Assembly (NCBI GenBank): GCA_016935665.1
Contig: JAFGQN010000127.1
Span: 1 to 64,000, forward strand
Direction: 5' to 3'
DNA: 64,000 bases
Origin: Deltaproteobacteria bacterium
Lineage (GTDB): Bacteria > Myxococcota_A > Polyangia > JAAYKL01
In this document: one piece after another, positions 63,101 to 64,000 of the stretch
Layout: each line of letters opens with the position of its first letter
Numbering within the stretch: the first letter of the stretch is position 1
Notes under the pieces: generated by a model
Database searches by the model: none
The model's input: only the letters and a program-made list of their open reading frames with translations
Told to the model about the DNA's origin: nothing
Program-made: the position numbers and the translations under genes

Positions 63101-64000
63101 GTGGCCACCCACGCAGTGGAACTCGAGCGAATTGCCGACGGTGATTCTAACGGAAAAGAGCAGGTAACAGCGAAAGGTTGTCTGCTTACTCCCATCCCTT
63201 CGATTCCCAATATCGGCAAAATAGTTGCAGTGGGAACGTCGTATTCCGGGAATAGAGCGGAAACGAGTAAAAAACTGGTTACACGTGTCAGCGAAAGACT
63301 TTCTCATCGAATGCGTGCCACATCTCCAGGAGACATTGAACTTTTGGTGATGGAAAAATTCCCCGAAATAGCAATCGTAAAATGTTTTGCATCAGGTGAC
63401 ATGGAGGCTGAATCCCTCTCACCAGGAGAGATTTGCCTTGCGGTTGTTCCCCATCGGAGCGAATCGTCATCAGCGAGCAATTTTATGCCGTGTGCCGATG
63501 CCGGACTGCTCGCGCGCATCAGGGACTATATACATGAAAAGTCATCGCCCTTTGCAAAAGTGCAGGTTCGCAACCCGGCATATGAACAACTATTGGTGAG
63601 ATGCATTGTAGTTGTATCAAGCCATATGGGCACAGGCGAATGCATTGCACGCCTGCAGGAATCAATCGTCAATTACATTTCGCCATGGCATTCTGCCGGC
63701 AATACCAACAAATTCGGATGGCGCATATCCACCGAACACCTTGCATCATACATTCGACAGACGCCATGGGCCACACATGTATCTGCCCTGTCCATTTTAG
63801 GGGTAACACGAACTGGTCAACGCACATTTCACCTGGGAGATACCGCTGCCATCCCTATCCCGCTTTCCCTGCAAAACATTATGGCACAGCCCTCCATGGA
63901 TGGTCACAACATCGTTCATTTGGGCGATATCACTGCGGGCAAAGACATCACCCCTCTTAAGCCATGGTCCATTGCAGTTCCGTTCGAAAATCATTTGATT
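60161..64000 (+). CDS. giant eCIS baseplate protein (Pvc11/Pvc12-like), 3' end missing
   Basis: The frame stays open for 1280 codons from ATG 60161 to the window end. The N-terminal 350 residues are helical (NHFFNDELTIEELVTMGAML; GAMLSKQIAFYNLQNEPDGT) and contain a second helical block (FVTFIRLLQKIKHNRGSFLK). A long beta-rich middle carries repeated jelly-roll-like segments. From about residue 1040 the sequence turns to a baseplate-J-like pattern (RATSPGDIELLVMEKFPEIA; VKCFASGDM; VQVRNPAYEQLLVRCIVVVS). This fits the large J-domain wedge protein of eCIS baseplates; Pvc11 versus Pvc12 cannot be settled without the end. The start lacks a clear ribosome site. Confidence 0.82.
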   Translation, partial: MKNHGTAQSDRFNSALEANHFFNDELTIEELVTMGAMLSKQIAFYNLQNEPDGTWYRLFQKNPLALAAEILSLKTEVIEQQFYEHIETFHFVQAAFVIYDTAYQMNDWLLRFGYFSDSDDNGLHNKLRHIISERLAPHIQNLQTFFSQIAPIDSNRRFDDDHPEDKSVDFSSFSPLWFTQKLQDEVELEFLSADFEPRPAAHQQMRTMLMTAFHALVAECNSLKPPCRELFNRDMECGKQEPALALFVTFIRLLQKIKHNRGSFLKRHLDYYYKDLLQFKPKPMEPERIYAVFEPAAPNTLVHVPPSARFEGGTDRNGDAIQYTSRSKIAVSDAEIRSLRMILFDRDDLISPERELGYIAGIRERQVETSAFADMTDEKNYYPVFCSGRTEDGIQSGYDAHVGFVVSSPALLLKEGNRQIKISILFRQKDNIDKEMAACCDELLSAAQTIQTWRNALGRFLQIYLFFYDGELSQETVTQIRSRVLQLAAPNSSDIEIIDTMLRLSRKALFHRYLKNIFVISFTSETGWQAIPAYNICPLFESTSGNNARGMRISWMLDSKNKPLVPMTTETSADKPFAHIPSVKLLLNPHADFFGYSLFAGLELSQATVHVAVRGHRQIVAYNQQGRLDPGAPFQPFGPMPECNNYLVIGSAEVARKKVESIRLQIGWTGLPKAHGGFHAHYQGYDEPCFDNQFVVDTTLLRGGSWQPEKPESRIRHCLFETGPKQTLSNTSELTLSQVMDFSPYPLKALDEYYQFKGSTSWDGFLKLTLTGPPHAFGHRDYPNILSGALTKNAKQKKQVPLPNTPYTPTIGDISISYEASDMVFTTNTSAQRESISAAEEKGVYLIHPFGWERVHTGEADESNGIVPLYKTNGNLFIGINASDLSGRLTMHFSLREDATHRTPPPRGIPYWFYLASNKWHRLSARHLLFDTTNGLLESGIVEIEIPQEINRDNTIFPGELFWFCIGINDQINEFGSLYRVATHAVELERIADGDSNGKEQVTAKGCLLTPIPSIPNIGKIVAVGTSYSGNRAETSKKLVTRVSERLSHRMRATSPGDIELLVMEKFPEIAIVKCFASGDMEAESLSPGEICLAVVPHRSESSSASNFMPCADAGLLARIRDYIHEKSSPFAKVQVRNPAYEQLLVRCIVVVSSHMGTGECIARLQESIVNYISPWHSAGNTNKFGWRISTEHLASYIRQTPWATHVSALSILGVTRTGQRTFHLGDTAAIPIPLSLQNIMAQPSMDGHNIVHLGDITAGKDITPLKPWSIAVPFENHLI

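Noticed and set aside
52706-64000. Contractile cluster as a prophage tail or classical T6SS
   Set aside because: No capsid, portal, terminase or integrase genes and no TssJ/L/M or ClpV within view, while DUF4255 and DUF5908 proteins are eCIS markers.
1-64000. tRNA, rRNA or riboswitch genes
   Set aside because: Looked for T-loop (GGTTCGAATCC-like) and rRNA core motifs by eye and found none that fit; a covariance-model scan was not possible.

Overview
The window looks like chromosome of an uncultivated Gram-negative bacterium of the former Deltaproteobacteria (Myxococcota or Bradymonadota-like). The evidence is the density of lipoproteins with Ser/Thr/Asp-rich linkers behind the lipobox, a Hanks-type kinase with TPR-like repeats, a TPR-PEGA protein, an Aerotolerance (Bat) operon and mid-range GC. 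No rRNA or tRNA is visible, so the placement is an inference.

Layout. 0-6 kb: three secreted or surface genes separated by gene-free stretches that share a dispersed repeat family, including a 17-bp unit around TGCGTCCCCGAAGG. 6-8.7 kb: a PAS histidine kinase diverging from a ferritin-like gene. 8.9-14.2 kb: a carbohydrate block with a GH5 endoglucanase-like lipoprotein, glycogen phosphorylase, and a GH45-like endoglucanase lipoprotein whose domain order is circularly permuted. 14.2-19.2 kb: an accessory stretch with decayed genes, three AT-rich lipoprotein genes (one a trypsin-like protease) and a remnant of an HUH (RAYT/IS200-type) transposase. 19.2-31.5 kb: two very large lipoproteins, a membrane histidine kinase whose phospho-acceptor His is Asn, a decayed 14-residue-repeat gene and an orphan membrane protein.

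31.7-43 kb: a minus-strand operon moxR - DUF58 - DUF4381-like - batA - batB - batC - batD - batE, mostly joined by ATGA or TGATG overlaps, followed after a short gap by a Ser/Thr kinase. 43-50.7 kb: an SGNH hydrolase and a CgeB-type glycosyltransferase, a tiny FlgC-tail-like gene, further lipoproteins, a TPR-PEGA protein and a short PAS protein with an H-box but no ATPase.

50.7-64 kb: a DsbA-like lipoprotein, two short LuxR-type regulators, and the left part of an extracellular contractile injection system (eCIS). The eCIS genes run in the order Pvc16 cap, unknown protein, sheath, tube 1, tube 2, Pvc6-like small protein, LysM adaptor (Pvc7), VgrG-like spike (Pvc8), PAAR tip (Pvc10), gp25-like wedge (Pvc9), then a giant baseplate protein running off the right edge. 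Tail fibre, tape measure, AAA+ ATPase and effectors would lie beyond base 64000.

The observations I rate highest are the permuted GH45 with both catalytic aspartates retained, the eCIS cluster with its unassigned second gene, the H-to-N kinase, and mononucleotide tracts in or before surface-protein genes.
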